Shown here one piece after another: positions 19,164-28,008 of a DNA stretch of 64,000 bases. Made by a program: the position numbers and the translations under genes. Within the stretch, counting starts at the first letter, position 1. Each line of letters starts with the position of its first letter. Source of the stretch: Neobacillus niacini. GTDB taxonomy: Bacteria > Bacillota > Bacilli > Bacillales > Cytobacillaceae. Below the pieces are notes generated by a model. It did no database searches and was not told the origin of the DNA. It saw only the letters and a list, made by a program, of their open reading frames with translations. The stretch is from contig NZ_JACWFG010000004.1 of assembly GCF_019749295.1 (NCBI RefSeq), positions 124,001 through 188,000 of the forward strand, read 5' to 3'.

Positions 19164-19319
19164 ATGAAAAGAGAATGGCAAAAACCAGTTTTAGAAATGT
19201 TAGATGTGAAGATGACGATGCACAATGTTGCAGGAAGCAAATATGACGGGGACTTTTCAAATGGTCAGCCGATTCCAATAGACCCAGGCACGGGTCAACA
19301 TTTGGATTCTAAGAGTTAA
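19164..19319 (+). CDS. Lasso peptide precursor (paeninodin family)
   Basis: This 51-aa precursor has a leader MKREWQKPVLEMLDVKMTM with the Trp-x-x-Pro-x-Leu element (W5, P8, L10) that RRE proteins bind, and the usual leader Thr (T18). The rest contains Asp28 and Asp30, either of which could close a macrolactam ring, and ends in Ser51, the residue that paeninodin-type kinases phosphorylate. If cleavage follows TM, residue 1 is His20 and Asp28 gives a 9-residue ring. If it follows V22, Ala23 to Asp30 gives an 8-residue ring. AGGGGGTG precedes the ATG. Confidence 0.9.
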   Translation: MKREWQKPVLEMLDVKMTMHNVAGSKYDGDFSNGQPIPIDPGTGQHLDSKS

Positions 19320-19421
19320 GAAGAATTATACAAGTATTTATAGTAAGTTATTGTTAATCTTACTGGTTTATTTTGAGCTCATTTAATTATACATCTAGAT
19401 ATTATTAGTTTAACTTACATA

Positions 19422-19460
19422 AAAGGCCCTTATATATTGTAGAAGATATAAGGGCTTTTT
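19422..19460 (+). terminator. Hairpin terminator/attenuator between lasso precursor and modification genes
   Basis: AAAGGCCCTTATAT pairs with ATATAAGGGCTTTT, followed by T residues. Placed after the precursor, it should make the substrate gene more abundant than the enzymes. Confidence 0.8.
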
Positions 19461-19486
19461 ATATAAAGAGATTCATTGGAGTGAGA

Positions 19487-20443
19487 ATGATGGAGAAAGT
19501 TGCTAGTGACTTTATTTATAAGGCTTTTGGATTTACAGTTAGAAGTAAGATCCAATTCCCGGAGCTATTGGAAGTAGTTAACCGTAAGGACTCTATAGAT
19601 ATAGAGATTAATTTTAAAGACTTATCAAATATTTGGTTAGAATGGTCTGAACCAGGAAACAAATTTGTCATGAATGAACGTTTAGTAATGTTTAAGGTTT
19701 CGGATATAGCAATTTTTCTTATCGAAGAAGGATGCCGAATCACCGTATGGCCATTAAATGAATATAAAGAAGATGTAATTAGACTATATTTATTAGGTAG
19801 CTGTATGGGGGCAATTTTGATGCAAAGAGGTATACTACCTTTGCACGGAAGCGCAATTGCTATAAATGGAAAAGCTTATGCTATTGTTGGTGATTCTGGG
19901 GCCGGGAAGTCTACGTTAGCAACAGCATTTCTTCGTCAAGGATATAAATTGCTAACTGATGATGTAATAGGTGTTTACTTTAATCAGGAAAATGTACCAA
20001 TGGTCATTCCGGCCTACCCTCAGCAGAAACTTTGGCAGGAAAGCTTAGATGAGTTTGGAATAGACAGTAGAGAATATAAATCTGTTTATCAAAGAGAAAA
20101 TAAGTTTGCAATTCCAATTAAAGATCAATTTTCATCAGTACCTTTACAACTAGCAGGGGTATTTGAACTAACATTTTCCGAAAATGATGAGATAAAGCTT
20201 AAACAACTTAAAGGTCTTTCTAGATTACAGACATTATTAATCCATACATACAGGAACATACTTATCCCAAACCTAGGGCTTACCAATTGGCATTTTACAA
20301 ATTCAACAAAAATTATTAATCAGATTAATTTGTTCCAACTACAGAGGCCAGAGAACCGATTTACAGTGAATGAGTTAGTTACACAAATATTCAATTGTAT
20401 AAACAAGGAGAATGAAAAAAATGAAAATCTTAAGCGAAAATAG
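19487..20443 (+). CDS. HPr-kinase-like lasso precursor kinase
   Basis: This protein of about 318 aa has a clear P-loop (VGDSGAGKSTLATAFL, about residues 137-152) followed by LTDDVIGV, the pattern of HPr kinase C-terminal domains. It lacks the ordinary HPrK context. In the paeninodin pathway such a kinase phosphorylates the side chain of the precursor's C-terminal Ser, and this precursor ends in Ser. GGAG lies 5 and 8 bases before two adjacent ATGs (19487, 19490); either may be used. The gene overlaps the RRE gene by 23 bases. Confidence 0.85.
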   Translation: MMEKVASDFIYKAFGFTVRSKIQFPELLEVVNRKDSIDIEINFKDLSNIWLEWSEPGNKFVMNERLVMFKVSDIAIFLIEEGCRITVWPLNEYKEDVIRLYLLGSCMGAILMQRGILPLHGSAIAINGKAYAIVGDSGAGKSTLATAFLRQGYKLLTDDVIGVYFNQENVPMVIPAYPQQKLWQESLDEFGIDSREYKSVYQRENKFAIPIKDQFSSVPLQLAGVFELTFSENDEIKLKQLKGLSRLQTLLIHTYRNILIPNLGLTNWHFTNSTKIINQINLFQLQRPENRFTVNELVTQIFNCINKENEKNENLKRK

Positions 20444-20726
20444 TCTCTCTATGGAAACAATCATCGTGCAAAATCCCGGGAATATAATAAGTGATATGGA
20501 TGGAGAAACTGTGATGATGAGTATTGATAATGGTAAATACTACAATTTGGGGGTAATCGGTGGCTATATTTGGGGGAATATCGAAGAACCTATTTCTATT
20601 AAATCATTAATCTCTAAAATAATTGACGAGTTTAATGTAGAAGCCAGTGAATGCGAAAAAGATGTTTTCGCTTTTCTAGAACAGTTATTAAATGAAAAAA
20701 TAATTAGGAAAGAAACAAATCTGTAA
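20421..20726 (+). CDS. PqqD-like RRE protein of the lasso pathway (B1)
   Basis: This 101-aa PqqD-fold protein shows the typical region MDGETVMMSIDNGKYYNLG followed by a helical tail. In lasso pathways this RIPP recognition element binds the leader and presents it to the protease encoded next. ATG 20421 is chosen because ATG 20412 lies only one base from the AAGGAG site. It overlaps the kinase gene and precedes the protease gene by about 40 bases. Confidence 0.88.
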   Translation: MKILSENSLSMETIIVQNPGNIISDMDGETVMMSIDNGKYYNLGVIGGYIWGNIEEPISIKSLISKIIDEFNVEASECEKDVFAFLEQLLNEKIIRKETNL

Positions 20727-20767
20727 GTGTTAAATAATTTTTGACTGTAAGGAAGGATTCGTTAAAG

Positions 20768-21223
20768 GTGAGAAAAATATGGTTGTTCTTCACTTCAGAT
20801 ATTCAGATGAGAAATTTACTAATTGAAGCATACATTTTATTAGCATGGGCACGCGTTCTAAAAGTTGTACCTTTTAGAAGAGTTTCCCCGTTTCTTGGCT
20901 CTCAAATGATCGAAACATCTTTTGACATTGATGCTGTAAATATAAAAATCGTTAAACAAATATCCCATGCTATTCATATTATGAGTAAATATACATTGTG
21001 GGAAAGTAAATGTTTAATAAGGGCAATGGCTTGTATGAAAATGTTAGAACGACGTCAAATAGATAGTACCCTTTATTTAGGAACAGCCAGAGACGAGAAC
21101 GGACAGTTGATTGCTCATGCTTGGCTAAGAAGCGGTCCATTTTATTTAACCGGTGCCGAGGAAATGAAGAAATTTGTAGTAGTAGGTAAGTTTGCCAAAA
21201 AAAGTCGAGGTATTAAAAAATAA
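20768..21223 (+). CDS. Lasso leader peptidase, transglutaminase-like (B2)
   Basis: This protein of about 151 aa is of the transglutaminase-like cysteine protease family used in lasso maturation. The catalytic Cys is in ESKCLIRAMA and the His in AHAWLRSG, with an acidic residue expected nearby. It removes the leader when bound to the RRE protein. I choose GTG 20768 (11 bases after AAGGAAGG); the open frame extends up to TTG 20741, but without its own site. No signal peptide, so it acts in the cytosol. Confidence 0.88.
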   Translation: MRKIWLFFTSDIQMRNLLIEAYILLAWARVLKVVPFRRVSPFLGSQMIETSFDIDAVNIKIVKQISHAIHIMSKYTLWESKCLIRAMACMKMLERRQIDSTLYLGTARDENGQLIAHAWLRSGPFYLTGAEEMKKFVVVGKFAKKSRGIKK

Positions 21224-21235
21224 GGAGTAATTACA

Positions 21236-22429
21236 GTGAAAAAATTTAGTCTCGACATGCGGGATGTTCCTAAAGAACTAATTCTTATACTAAATATATT
21301 AAAAAATGACGATGGTTATATTCAAGATTATTTAAGAGAAGAGCACAAGAATATAGATTGGAAAATGTTTTTGGATTTAACATTACATCACCGGGTTTAT
21401 CCTTTATTAGCCTCAAAACTAAAAAATATTGATACTAGTTTAATTCCCCAATTCGTAATCCAAACAGTTTATGGATACTATAAGAGAAATATTTTCAAAA
21501 TGCTTCAACTCAGTGGCGAAATGGAACAATTAGCAAAATTATTTAATTCTAATGGCATAAAAAATATCTTTTTAAAAGGACCTTTTCTGGGAAATGAAAT
21601 CTACGGGGATGTTTCACGTAGGACATGTGGAGATTTAGATATACTTATTCCAATTGAAGATTTAGATAGTGTGCATAAAATTCTAGAAAACCAGGGTTTT
21701 ATAAAAGATGATTATATACTTAGTATATTGGGAGATTGGAAATGGAGACATCATCATGTTACTTATTACCAAAAATCCAAAAATATTAAGGTGGAAATTC
21801 ATTGGCGACTAAATCCAGGACCTGGTAAGGAACCAAGCTTTTTAGAATTATGGGAACGTAAGAGAAGAAGCTTATCTGTTAATAGTCCAATTTATTTATT
21901 AGGCAGGGAGGATTCATTTTTATTTCTTGTTTCTCACGGTGCAAGACACGGATGGTCACGTCTCCGTTGGTTATTAGATATTGAGAGAATGATTGAGCAG
22001 GAAATGGATTGGCAAAAAGTATATTATTTAACGAAAACACACAACAATTTTCATGTGGTTGGACAAAGTATAATCTTATCTTCAGCCCTATTTAATGCCA
22101 ATGTAACAAAAGAATTGCTTAGTTATACAAGTGATCGATCTAAATCATTAGCTCAGGGTGCGATGTTTTATATGGAAAATATGGTCAATTTGCATGATGA
22201 CCTTGTCCCAAAACATATTTCTATATACCATGGACGCCATTTATCTTCGTTAATGTCTCGGCAGCAAAAGTTTTTGTACAAACTGAGTTATTTATACCCC
22301 TATCATGTCGATAGCTTGACTGTACCATTACCTAAAAAACTCCACTTTTTATATTTTATTCTAAGACCTTTTTTATGTTTATGGAGAAAGGCAATAAAGC
22401 AAGAACTATCCTTGGAGGAACCGAAATGA
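21236..22429 (+). CDS. Nucleotidyltransferase-like protein of the lasso cluster
   Basis: This 397-aa protein matches the nucleotidyltransferase family often found in lasso and RiPP clusters (NTP_transf_5 type). The motif region is LKGPFLGNEIYGDVSRRTCG followed by DLDILIP, with the metal-binding DxD pattern. Paeninodin-type clusters carry a homologue, but its reaction is unsettled; modification of the phosphorylated tail is one possibility. It starts at GTG with GGAG upstream and its stop overlaps the ABC exporter's ATG (ATGA). Confidence 0.8.
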   Translation: MKKFSLDMRDVPKELILILNILKNDDGYIQDYLREEHKNIDWKMFLDLTLHHRVYPLLASKLKNIDTSLIPQFVIQTVYGYYKRNIFKMLQLSGEMEQLAKLFNSNGIKNIFLKGPFLGNEIYGDVSRRTCGDLDILIPIEDLDSVHKILENQGFIKDDYILSILGDWKWRHHHVTYYQKSKNIKVEIHWRLNPGPGKEPSFLELWERKRRSLSVNSPIYLLGREDSFLFLVSHGARHGWSRLRWLLDIERMIEQEMDWQKVYYLTKTHNNFHVVGQSIILSSALFNANVTKELLSYTSDRSKSLAQGAMFYMENMVNLHDDLVPKHISIYHGRHLSSLMSRQQKFLYKLSYLYPYHVDSLTVPLPKKLHFLYFILRPFLCLWRKAIKQELSLEEPK

Positions 22430-24219
22430 AAGAAATCATGCATTTTGTAAAGCTTATCCATTCCTTTTCAGGGAGAATATTGTATTTTAATCTTTCTGCA
22501 ATGTTATTAATAAGCCTATTTGAAGGTATAGGTATTTTTTTGCTATTACCCTTAATTCACTTAACGGGAATAGTTGACTTAAATATAAATAATAGTTTAT
22601 TAAACCAATTTTCTTTCATTTTTCAAGATATACCTCAAACAACCTCTCTTATAATAATCATAAGCTTATTCGTGTTAATAATGGTAGGACAAAGTTTTTT
22701 TCAAAGGCAGCAAACCATATTGAATGTAAAAATTCAGCAAGGCTTTTCTTGTTATATTAGAGAAGAAACGTATAAATTGATCTTATTGGCTAATTGGGGA
22801 TTTTTTCTAAGAAATCGGAAATCAGATCTAATTAATTCAATGATTTCGGAAACTGGTCGTGTTAGTGGTGGTATAAGTGTTTTTTTTAGTTTTATCTCTT
22901 CATTTATATTTACACTAATTCAGATTGGAATTGCTTGTTTTTTTTCGATAAAGATGACTATATTTGTTACTTTATTCGGACTTTTAGTGGTATTTTTCTC
23001 GAGAAAATTTATAAAACAATCTAGTAAATTAGGTATGGATAATATCGAATTGGGACAATTGTATATGGCGGGAGTTACCGATTCTTTCAATGGAATTAAA
23101 GATATAAAAAGTAACAATATAGAGGAGCACCACATCTCCTGGTTCAAGGAACTAAACGGCAAGATGGTTAAGAACTCAATCAAAGCAGTGGAATTAAAAA
23201 CAAAATCAAACTTTATTTATAAAGTAGTATCAGCATTATTAATTGGAATCTTTATTTTTATTTCAATAAAAATGTTCGAAGGACAGTCTGCTTCGTTGTT
23301 TCTAATACTTATAATATTTTCAAGAATATGGCCAAGAATAACTGGAATTCAATCAAATTTAGAGCAGTTAGGTTTAGCATTACCTTCATTTAAGAAACTT
23401 CTAGATCTACAAAATCAATGTATTGAGGGACGAGAGTTAAATGAAAGAATGATTCATAGCGTAAATCCAATCATGATGAAAAAAGGTGTAGAATGTAAAG
23501 ATGTGTATTTTAAATATACTAAAGCGGAGCGATATGCCTTACAGAAAATTAACTTGCAATTTCCCGCGAATCGAATGACTGCAATAGTTGGTCCATCCGG
23601 TGCAGGTAAAAGCACGCTAATAGATATATTAATGGGGCTTAATCGTCCTGAAACTGGAGAGGTATTAATTGATGGAAAGAATTTATCAAGTGAAAATTTA
23701 CTTGCGTTGAGACGCTCAATTAGTTATGTACCCCAGGATCCATTCTTGTTTAATACTACAATCAGAGAAAATTTGTTAATTATTGATAAGAAAGCAAGCG
23801 ATGAGCAAATCTGGGAGGCATTAGAATTTGCAGCTGCTGCAGACTTTGTTAAAAGGATGCCCCATGGCCTTGATACTATGATAGGTGATAGAGGAATAAA
23901 ACTCTCAGGTGGAGAACGTCAAAGACTAGTACTAGCAAGAGCTATATTACGTAAACCGTCTATACTTGTTTTAGACGAGGCAACTAGTGCTTTGGATACA
24001 GAAAACGAAACTAAAATTCAAAATGCAATTGAAAATTTAAAGGGATCAATGACAATCATAATAATCGCGCATCGATTATCAACTATTCGTAACGCTGATC
24101 AAGTAATTGTATTAAATAACGGTGAAATTATTCAACAAGGCCAATTTGGCCAACTAGCAAATGAGAAACATGGAATGTTTAGTAGGTTGTTGAAAAAGCA
24201 ATTAGAAGTTAGTGTTTGA
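22426..24219 (+). CDS. ABC exporter of the lasso peptide (D protein)
   Basis: This 597-aa half transporter has six N-terminal membrane segments (about 20-310) and a nucleotide-binding domain with Walker A GPSGAGKST, signature LSGGERQRLVLARA and Walker B ILVLDEATS, then the H-loop AHRLSTI. It should export the finished lasso peptide and give self-immunity. ATG 22426 has GGAGG upstream and overlaps the preceding stop. No N-terminal C39 peptidase domain is present, consistent with the separate B2 protease. Confidence 0.92.
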   Translation: MKEIMHFVKLIHSFSGRILYFNLSAMLLISLFEGIGIFLLLPLIHLTGIVDLNINNSLLNQFSFIFQDIPQTTSLIIIISLFVLIMVGQSFFQRQQTILNVKIQQGFSCYIREETYKLILLANWGFFLRNRKSDLINSMISETGRVSGGISVFFSFISSFIFTLIQIGIACFFSIKMTIFVTLFGLLVVFFSRKFIKQSSKLGMDNIELGQLYMAGVTDSFNGIKDIKSNNIEEHHISWFKELNGKMVKNSIKAVELKTKSNFIYKVVSALLIGIFIFISIKMFEGQSASLFLILIIFSRIWPRITGIQSNLEQLGLALPSFKKLLDLQNQCIEGRELNERMIHSVNPIMMKKGVECKDVYFKYTKAERYALQKINLQFPANRMTAIVGPSGAGKSTLIDILMGLNRPETGEVLIDGKNLSSENLLALRRSISYVPQDPFLFNTTIRENLLIIDKKASDEQIWEALEFAAAADFVKRMPHGLDTMIGDRGIKLSGGERQRLVLARAILRKPSILVLDEATSALDTENETKIQNAIENLKGSMTIIIIAHRLSTIRNADQVIVLNNGEIIQQGQFGQLANEKHGMFSRLLKKQLEVSV

Positions 24220-24270
24220 TTTTAGAGCTTATTATTATAATTATTATCGTTTAATTCTGAAAATAACGAT

Positions 24271-24299
24271 TGACTAGTTCTTAATAAAGAACTAACATA
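24271..24299 (+). promoter_or_regulatory. epsA promoter with a SinR-type operator embedded in the spacer
   Basis: TTGACT (24271-24276) and TAACAT (24294-24299) are 17 bp apart. The spacer is almost entirely the 16-bp palindrome GTTCTTAATAAAGAAC (24278-24293). A bound repressor would directly exclude RNA polymerase. Confidence 0.78.
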
Positions 24300-24336
24300 G
24301 GGTTATAAACCAACTGAATTTTTTTTTGCTCTACAC

Positions 24337-24352
24337 GTTCTTTATTTAGAAC
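24337..24352 (+). promoter_or_regulatory. Second SinR-type operator upstream of epsA
   Basis: GTTCTTTATTTAGAAC lies 59 bp downstream of the operator in the epsA promoter and 36 bp before the epsA start. Confidence 0.7.
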
Positions 24353-24387
24353 GAACGGTATTTCAGGTCTTAATAAAAGGTGGTCTA

Positions 24388-25116
24388 ATGAATAGCTTTA
24401 ATCAGAATAACAACGACAAGAGAAAAGCCAAGGAAATTAATTTACTAGAATTATTTAACGTTATCAAAAGAAGATTTTTGGTGATAGCAGTTATTACAAT
24501 TCTAGCTGGTTTTGCTGGGATGTTCTTTAATAACACTTCCATAGTTCCTCTGTATCAGTCTTCTTCAAGAATTATTATTGGAGCAGATGAAGAGTCTAGA
24601 AAAACACTTCAAGTAATTGTCAGAGATTCAGCTATTTTAGACTTGGTTGTTAAAGAATTAAATTTAAGTAAATCAGCAGAAGCGTTAGCTGGACAAATAA
24701 GTGTTTCAAGTGTAGATGGTTCGCAAGTAGTGAGTATAAGTGTAGTTGATACAGATCCAAATCAAGCAGCTGTAATAGCTGATACTACGGCAAAGATTTT
24801 TCAAGAGGAAGTTCCTAAGATAGTTGGTCAAGATTATATCCGTTCATTATCTAAGGCGAAAGTAAATCCACTGCCAATTAATCCAAAAGATAATAATAAA
24901 GTGTTAATGGGGATTATTGGTGGACTTGTTGCGGGTATTGGTTTGGCATTTTTACTAGAGTCTTTAGATGATAAAATTCGTTCAGAGAAAGAAATTGAAT
25001 CAATGCTTGGAGTTCAAGTGCTTGGTAGAGTTTCAAAAATGAATAAGCGAAATATTAAAAAGAAGAATGGTCAGTCTAATTTAGAGATAAGAGGTGAGTC
25101 AATTGGTTTTAAATAA
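24388..25116 (+). CDS. epsA: EPS chain-length/co-polymerase protein (Wzz/YveK-type activator)
   Basis: This 242-aa membrane protein has one membrane segment near each end (about 28-50 and 170-192) and an extracytoplasmic loop between them, the co-polymerase layout. The motif before the second helix is LPINPKDNN, and the cytoplasmic tail (LDDKIRSEKEIESMLGVQVLG) activates the partner tyrosine kinase in this family. It starts the EPS operon 36 bp after a SinR-type site and overlaps the kinase gene. The name follows position and similarity to Bacillus epsA. Confidence 0.88.
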   Translation: MNSFNQNNNDKRKAKEINLLELFNVIKRRFLVIAVITILAGFAGMFFNNTSIVPLYQSSSRIIIGADEESRKTLQVIVRDSAILDLVVKELNLSKSAEALAGQISVSSVDGSQVVSISVVDTDPNQAAVIADTTAKIFQEEVPKIVGQDYIRSLSKAKVNPLPINPKDNNKVLMGIIGGLVAGIGLAFLLESLDDKIRSEKEIESMLGVQVLGRVSKMNKRNIKKKNGQSNLEIRGESIGFK

Positions 25117-25762
25117 AATCACAAGACGAATTAGTCAGAAGAAGAAAAGAATTTTAATTACATCCTCTTATCCTGACTCCATTATTTCTGAACAATATCG
25201 GATGATTCAAACAAATATTAAATTTTCTATGGCAGGAGAGAAAAGCCAAATCTTTTTAATTACCTCCCCAAACGATGGGGAAGGGAAGTCTACCACTGCT
25301 GCTAACCTAGCGATCACTATTGCCCAACAAAAAGAAAAGGTTCTATTAATTGATGCTAATCTACGGAAACCATCATTACATTCATTTTTTAAAACGTCTA
25401 ACTCTAGTGGACTAGTAGATGTATTGAATGGAAGGGTTTTATTCCATGATGCTATTTTCCATACTGAAATGGGAAGGTTAGACTTGTTACCTAGTGGTCC
25501 TACCCCTAATAACCCAGTTGAATTATTAGGATCACAAATGATGCATGAACTTCTACAGAAAGCCCTCAGGTCTTATCAAATCGTATTAATTGATTCCAAT
25601 GCCATTTTAGATGTAACTGATACTAAGCTTTTAGCAAACCAATGTGATGGAGTTGTATTGGTCATTAAAAACGGTAAAACAAAGTTTGAAAAAGCTGCTG
25701 AGGCGAAAAAAGTACTGGAATTTGCAAAGGCAAAACTTGTCGGAGTTGTAATGAACCATTAA
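25103..25762 (+). CDS. epsB: BY-kinase (CapB/EpsB-like) lacking a tyrosine tail
   Basis: This protein of about 219 aa has Walker A (SPNDGEGKSTTAANLA), Walker A' (VLLIDANLRKPSLH) and a Walker B region (IVLIDSNAILDVTD) of bacterial tyrosine kinases that pair with the Wzz-type activator. The Walker B region reads DSNAI instead of the usual D-[ST]-PP, and the protein ends at GVVMNH with no C-terminal Tyr cluster. TTG 25103 is the better start, since GTG 25094 lies within the GAGGTGAG ribosome site. Confidence 0.87.
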   Translation: MVLNKITRRISQKKKRILITSSYPDSIISEQYRMIQTNIKFSMAGEKSQIFLITSPNDGEGKSTTAANLAITIAQQKEKVLLIDANLRKPSLHSFFKTSNSSGLVDVLNGRVLFHDAIFHTEMGRLDLLPSGPTPNNPVELLGSQMMHELLQKALRSYQIVLIDSNAILDVTDTKLLANQCDGVVLVIKNGKTKFEKAAEAKKVLEFAKAKLVGVVMNH

Positions 25763-25782
25763 TTAATTTTTTTTATTAATAT

Positions 25783-25798
25783 GTTCGTTATTAAGAAT
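25783..25798 (+). promoter_or_regulatory. Degenerate SinR-type palindrome before the EAR RNA
   Basis: GTTCGTTATTAAGAAT matches the repeated 16-bp palindrome with two changes. It may be a relic or a weak site; support is weak. Confidence 0.3.
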
Positions 25799-25922
25799 AT
25801 AATGATTATTGGTGATGTCTCCTATCCATTATCTATGGAGGCACTCGGTCATACTGTGGGTCAATAGACCTTAGCGCTAGTCGTCGGTAGTGTGATGTGA
25901 GGATGGGTTAAATGCCCAAATT
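25796..25922 (+). ncRNA. EAR (eps-associated / epsC) RNA element
   Basis: The epsB-epsC gap contains a structured segment beginning GGTGATGTCTCCTATCC and continuing ATGGAGGCACTCGGTC, GGGTCAATAGACC and GCGCTAGTCG. It can form several short helices (for example CTCCTATCC with ATGGAG, GGGTC with GACC). Position between epsB and epsC is exactly that of the B. subtilis EAR element, which makes RNA polymerase resistant to downstream terminators. Boundaries are approximate. Confidence 0.82.
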
Positions 25923-25924
25923 TT

Positions 25925-25978
25925 AAAAAATATTAATGATCTGTTTTTTCCTCAAAGAACCGATCATTAATATTTTTT
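25925..25978 (+). terminator. Terminator-like hairpin directly after the EAR element
   Basis: AAAAAATATTAATGATC pairs perfectly with GATCATTAATATTTTTT (17 bp) around a 20-base loop, ending in T6. As it sits inside the operon, readthrough would need antitermination. Confidence 0.75.
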
Positions 25979-25992
25979 AAGGAGCTGTTATT

Positions 25993-26130
25993 GTGAATAA
26001 CATTGATCAATATCCAAAGTCTATTGTTAAAGCTATTAGGTACATAAAGCAAGATGCAGATAAAGAGCTTCTTGAAGATATTAAAAGATTGATAGACGAT
26101 GCAATCAAAATAAGGTTAAAAAGAAGTTAA
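25993..26130 (+). CDS. 45-aa helical small protein of unknown function
   Basis: GTG start at 25993 lies 8 bases from AAGGAG, and the stop is 20 bases before epsC. The product is short, charged and probably helical (KQDADKELLEDIKRLIDDAI). I know no family for it. The good ribosome site and in-operon position support a real gene. It might be a small regulator of EPS, but nothing in the sequence shows its role. Confidence 0.6.
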   Translation: MNNIDQYPKSIVKAIRYIKQDADKELLEDIKRLIDDAIKIRLKRS

Positions 26131-26150
26131 TCTGATAGTGGAGGAAGAGT

Positions 26151-27995
26151 ATGACGTATAGGCAACGATTGTCCTTATTTATTTTTCTAGACTCTTGCAT
26201 AGTCTTAACAGTGATTTTCTTTAGTCGCTTCTTAACCTATGGAACATTAAAAGTAATCACCTTACCAATGGTATTAAGTGCTATTGCCATTTTAGTAAGT
26301 CATCATCTATTTTCTTTTCAATTGCATCTTTATAAAAAGGCCTGGGAATATGCAAGTGTAGGAGAATTAGTAAGCATCCTTAAGGTAGTTACCATTTCTG
26401 TTTTTTTTGCAACTGTAATTCAACTGTTTGTTGTTCGAGAAATCCCTGTCAGGTTGCTGTTGGTAACATGGTTTCTAAATATGTCCTTTATAGGCGGTTC
26501 CCGCTTTTTGTGGAGAATGTATAGAGACTCGTATCTTAATAGGGTCGGTAACAAGAAAAGAACACTCATTATCGGAGCTGGTTCAGCTGGTATGATGGTT
26601 GCTAGACAGCTCAAAAAGGAAAATGAAAATAATCTTATACCAGTAGCCTTTATTGATGATGATAGTAAAAAGCATCAGCTTGAGATTTTAGGAATACCTG
26701 TCGTTGGTGCGACTCAAACAATAAAAGCTACTGTTAATAATCTGAAAATAGACCATATTGTCATTGCCATACCATCATTAAGTAAGAGGGAACTTAGTAA
26801 TATTTATAAGCAGTGTGCAGAAACGAGCGCTAAAACACAAAGTCTTCCAATGATAGAAGATTTGATCACAGGCAAAGTGTCTGTCCAACAAATTCGGGAT
26901 GTGCAGGTGGAGGATTTACTTGGTCGCGAACCTGTAGTATTAGATATTGATAGTATTACAGAAAATATTACAGGAAAAGTTGTTCTTGTTACGGGTGCAG
27001 GTGGTTCCATTGGTTCGGAAATTTGCCGGCAAATTTCAAAATTTCAACCGAGGCAATTAGTTTTGCTTGGACATGGTGAGAATAGCATCTACTCGATTGA
27101 GTTGGAGTTAAAAGAGAAGTTTAAAGATACAGAAACAGAATATATTCCCATAATTGCTGACTTACAGGATGAAAAGAAAATGATGGATGTTATGAGTACA
27201 TATCATCCTAATATTGTATATCATGCAGCAGCCCATAAGCATGTACCATTAATGGAAGCAAATCCTGAGGAGGCAGTCAAAAATAACTTAATTGGAACCT
27301 TGAATGCAGCAAAGGCGGCCAGCTGGAATGGAGTAAAAACTTTTGTCATGGTATCTACTGACAAGGCAGTTAACCCTACTAGTGTTATGGGAGCAACAAA
27401 AAGGCTCGCTGAAATGGTTATTCAATCAATCGACCGAATGAGTAACACTAAATTTGTTGCAGTACGTTTTGGAAATGTTCTAGGGAGCAGAGGCAGTGTA
27501 ATCCCATTATTTAAGAAACAAATTGAAAAAGGCGGTCCAGTTACTGTCACCCATCCTGATATGGTCCGATACTTTATGACAATTCCCGAAGCATCGAGAT
27601 TAGTTCTTCAAGCTGGTGCATTAGCAAAAGGTGGAGAAATATTTGTATTAGATATGGGAGAACCAGTGAAAATTGTAGATTTAGCTAGGAACTTAATCAA
27701 GTTATCAGGTAATTCCATTGAAGAAATAGGTATTGATTACACAGGAATTAGACCAGGTGAGAAACTTTTTGAAGAACTTTTAAAAGAAGATGAAGTTCAT
27801 GAAAAACAAATATATCCCAAGATTTATATTGGAAAAACTTCAGAAATTTATATACAGGAAATTGAAGAGTTAATTTCATCATTTGCTCATATGGAAAAGG
27901 AAGAAATAAAAGAAAAGCTTTTAAATCTTGCAAATAATAAAGTAAAGAAAAGTCAAGGAGTTGCTTCAACACCATCACTCTCCATAACTGTATAA
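26151..27995 (+). CDS. epsC: UDP-GlcNAc 4,6-dehydratase, membrane-anchored (EpsC/PglF-like)
   Basis: This 614-aa protein has four N-terminal membrane helices (about 1-110), a first nucleotide-binding domain (IIGAGSAGMMVARQL at about 141) and a C-terminal SDR domain (VLVTGAGGSIGSEICRQI). The active-site region STDKAVNPTSVMGATKR has the Met that replaces Tyr in this family. It converts UDP-GlcNAc to the 4-keto-6-deoxy intermediate, the first step to UDP-diNAc-bacillosamine. PglE/PglD/PglC-like enzymes are encoded further down the operon. GGAGG precedes the ATG. Confidence 0.92.
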   Translation: MTYRQRLSLFIFLDSCIVLTVIFFSRFLTYGTLKVITLPMVLSAIAILVSHHLFSFQLHLYKKAWEYASVGELVSILKVVTISVFFATVIQLFVVREIPVRLLLVTWFLNMSFIGGSRFLWRMYRDSYLNRVGNKKRTLIIGAGSAGMMVARQLKKENENNLIPVAFIDDDSKKHQLEILGIPVVGATQTIKATVNNLKIDHIVIAIPSLSKRELSNIYKQCAETSAKTQSLPMIEDLITGKVSVQQIRDVQVEDLLGREPVVLDIDSITENITGKVVLVTGAGGSIGSEICRQISKFQPRQLVLLGHGENSIYSIELELKEKFKDTETEYIPIIADLQDEKKMMDVMSTYHPNIVYHAAAHKHVPLMEANPEEAVKNNLIGTLNAAKAASWNGVKTFVMVSTDKAVNPTSVMGATKRLAEMVIQSIDRMSNTKFVAVRFGNVLGSRGSVIPLFKKQIEKGGPVTVTHPDMVRYFMTIPEASRLVLQAGALAKGGEIFVLDMGEPVKIVDLARNLIKLSGNSIEEIGIDYTGIRPGEKLFEELLKEDEVHEKQIYPKIYIGKTSEIYIQEIEELISSFAHMEKEEIKEKLLNLANNKVKKSQGVASTPSLSITV

Positions 27996-28008
27996 AGGGG
28001 TTTATTAA

